Shown here one piece after another: positions 62,252 to 64,000 of a DNA stretch of 64,000 bases. Each line of letters begins with the position of its first letter. The first letter of the stretch is position 1. A program made the position numbers and the translations under genes. The stretch is taken from the NCBI RefSeq assembly GCF_019345525.1, contig NZ_JAHKRA010000006.1:122183-186182 (forward strand). The letters are read 5' to 3'. A model generated the notes under the pieces. It had not been told where the DNA came from and did not search any database. It was given only the letters and a program-made list of their open reading frames with translations. The DNA is from Flavobacterium sp. NKUCC04_CG. GTDB lineage: Bacteria; Bacteroidota; Bacteroidia; Flavobacteriales; Flavobacteriaceae.

Positions 62252-64000
62252 ATGCGTAAGAGGGGTTTTTTAAGGGTTTTTTTTTTAGGAATGTTGACGG
62301 TTTGTTTTGGTGTACAAGCCCAGTCTTTAGATCCGGATTTGAATTGTGAGAATGCCGTAGAGATTCCGGTTAATACGGGGGTGGACTGTCTGCAATATGC
62401 CAGGGGTTCTTTTGAGCATGCGGGCATGCTTCCCTTGGGTTTGACTTGTGGAAGAGCGGTTTCTACCATACAGAAAAAGAATTTGTTTCGGTTTCGGGCT
62501 GCCGCAGAGACCCATTTGTTTAGTGTTTTTGATGCTCGATCGGATGTTTTACCAGAGACCCGGACTTCTTTCTTTTTTACAGGTGCGGTTTATACGGACT
62601 GCAATTTTGATAGTCCGGCTAAAATATGTTTTGCCTTCTTTGCTGCGACGGAATTGGATAGCGATGATTCAGAAACGTGGTATATGGTTCTAAGTGAGTT
62701 GGTAGTGGGGCAGGAGTATTACCTGGTTTTGGGAGGAAATGCAAATATTTACTATAACAATATAACTTACAATAACGATTTGCGCTTTAAGGTTTGTCTG
62801 CGGGCAGCTGAGGTTCCCTATGTACAGATCGAGGCTAACGATGCCATGACTGAAAATGTGGATTGGGTGGAAGAAAAATTCCTGTATTCGGACTGCGATA
62901 ATATTTTTTCCAACATTCGTTTTCAGGCTGGTGATGGGCAAAACGACTTTAATTCCATCGGTTATTTTAATAAAAACAATTCGACTTTTCTATTGGAAAA
63001 GGGCATCGCCTTATCCACTACAGATTTGAGTATGAATCTTTCTGCTGGATTGCTGGCTTTGCGTTTTCAGCAAAATAGTCCGCCTTGGACGGGTGATGCC
63101 GATTTAAATGCCTTGCAATTGGAGATTCCGGGCCAACAACAGTTACAACCCAGTGCCACAGCAGTATTGGAGTTTGATTTTATTGCTTTAAGCGATGCTT
63201 TAGATATCAATTATCTTTTTACTTATCCTTATGCAATGGATCGTATGCAATATATAGGTATTTGGTTGACGGATTTAACCACTCAAAACAAGCAGAACAT
63301 AGCCAGAGTTCCCGGAACAAATCTTCCCATTCATCAGGAGTTGGTCATTGATAACTATCCCGAATTACTAGAGCCCAATATAACTTCTTTTTGGAACAAT
63401 CCCTTAATTTATTGGTTATCAAATTCAAAGGTTTTTCCAACCAAACCCACGGTGTTAACCGTCGGTAGAAAATACCGACTAAAGTTTGGAGTTGGCAGTT
63501 TAGATGTTTTTTTTGCTCCTAACCTTGGATTCGCGATGTTTATCCAAGATTTCGAGCAACAATTAAATGATGTGGAGCTCAGCATTGTTGATCAAGCGGA
63601 TTTATGCACGGGTAAACCTTGGCTGATTAAGGCCAATACCGAACAATACGGGGAGTTAAAAAGGACAATCAGTTGGTATAGGAACGGTGTTTTGATAGGC
63701 GGAGCGCGGGATTCTGTTTTGGAGGTTACTCAATCGGGTGAATACGAAGTGCGTATCGCCTTTTCGGATATAAACTGCGAACGGTCGGCAGTGATCAGTC
63801 TGCCTTCGAATATCCATACCGATGTGGTTGATCCTAAAGCTATTGAGGTTTGCAGGTATTCACTTCAAAATCGCGCAGTTGATTTAACCGCAGTGAGCGA
63901 AGCCATGTTTTTGGACAATCGAGAACAGTATGATATAGAATATTACAGCAATAGGGCCGATGCCGTTGCGCGTGAGCATCAGATAGAAAATGCCGCGGCT
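62252..64000 (+). CDS. Choice-of-anchor L domain surface protein, 3' end beyond the window
   Basis: ATG at 62252 opens a frame uninterrupted for 583 codons to the window edge. The signal peptide is MRKRGFLRVFFLGMLTVCFG and continues VQAQS. After a first beta-rich region (about residues 25-200), residues 225-370 match a choice-of-anchor L domain: LLEKGIALSTTDLSM, WTGDADLNALQLE, ATAVLEFDFIALSDALDINY, and YPYAMDRMQYIGIWLTD. An Ig/PKD-like domain follows (about 450-525, DLCTGKPWLI to SGEYEVRIAFSD). Such Bacteroidota proteins usually carry a C-terminal type IX secretion sorting domain, here out of view. A T10 run at 62277-62286 lies in the signal peptide coding region. Confidence 0.8.
   Translation, partial: MRKRGFLRVFFLGMLTVCFGVQAQSLDPDLNCENAVEIPVNTGVDCLQYARGSFEHAGMLPLGLTCGRAVSTIQKKNLFRFRAAAETHLFSVFDARSDVLPETRTSFFFTGAVYTDCNFDSPAKICFAFFAATELDSDDSETWYMVLSELVVGQEYYLVLGGNANIYYNNITYNNDLRFKVCLRAAEVPYVQIEANDAMTENVDWVEEKFLYSDCDNIFSNIRFQAGDGQNDFNSIGYFNKNNSTFLLEKGIALSTTDLSMNLSAGLLALRFQQNSPPWTGDADLNALQLEIPGQQQLQPSATAVLEFDFIALSDALDINYLFTYPYAMDRMQYIGIWLTDLTTQNKQNIARVPGTNLPIHQELVIDNYPELLEPNITSFWNNPLIYWLSNSKVFPTKPTVLTVGRKYRLKFGVGSLDVFFAPNLGFAMFIQDFEQQLNDVELSIVDQADLCTGKPWLIKANTEQYGELKRTISWYRNGVLIGGARDSVLEVTQSGEYEVRIAFSDINCERSAVISLPSNIHTDVVDPKAIEVCRYSLQNRAVDLTAVSEAMFLDNREQYDIEYYSNRADAVAREHQIENAAA

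Noticed and set aside
62448..62941. Short frames on both strands over the choice-of-anchor L gene
   Set aside because: The 583-codon plus-strand frame with signal peptide and domain motifs explains this region; the others are in alternative frames without features.

Overview
The window is a chromosomal segment from a low-GC member of the Bacteroidota, most likely a flavobacterium (class Flavobacteriia). The evidence is the Bacteroidota-type promoter boxes (TTG about 18 nt before TAnnTTTG) ahead of several genes, weak ribosome binding sites, lipoproteins with acidic residues after the cysteine, small Flavobacteriia-restricted families, and a choice-of-anchor L protein of the type IX secretion style at the right edge. 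I cannot resolve the genus. I see no rRNA, CRISPR array, prophage or insertion sequence.

Layout. (1) 1-3776: a leftward set (ybeY, mnmG, a cut-off probable methyltransferase) carrying three 16-bp parS-like sites. It is followed by about 1.2 kb of very AT-rich gene-free DNA with a cluster of DnaA boxes, and then rightward gltX. This looks like the replication origin and ParB-loading region. (2) 3777-18933: housekeeping and envelope genes: gltX, a lipoprotein, an SPFH protein, a three-gene YtxH/holin-like operon, glnS, folB, tRNA-Cys, a LysE-type exporter, a head-GIN protein, rnr, rpiB and tex. (3) 19077-21853: tatA, a degenerate LytM/M23 protein and a GH3-family enzyme. (4) 21964-42627: a 20-kb rightward exopolysaccharide/O-antigen operon, apparently led by a nucleosidase-like DUF gene with a good promoter. 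It encodes dTDP-rhamnose steps (rfbC, rfbD), UDP-ManNAcA synthesis (wecB, wecC) and a matching WecG/TagA transferase. It also has a membrane-anchored glucuronyl C5-epimerase-like lipoprotein, an acetyltransferase, a flippase, an asparagine-synthase-like amidotransferase, a GT4, three Wzy/ligase-like membrane proteins, a UDP-xylose synthase and two tandem initiating sugar-phosphate transferases. (5) 42707-52207: purD, DUF6341/DUF6427 genes, upp, DUF4254, GT9, apt and a SNF2-type helicase with two SWIM zinc fingers. (6) 52467-60999: an arginine operon (GNAT, argG, argC, argD, argF', argB, argE, argH) preceded by a possible 38-codon leader ORF with clustered rare Arg codons. Valine at residue 90 of the carbamoyltransferase points to N-succinyl rather than N-acetyl intermediates. 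(7) 61051-64000: two small secreted proteins and the 5' part of a large choice-of-anchor L surface protein.

The strongest observations are the oriC/parS region, the polymer-modifying C5-epimerase lipoprotein inside a ManNAcA-type polysaccharide locus, and the arginine leader. All calls come from reading the sequence, without database searches. Family names marked as recalled should be checked by profile search.
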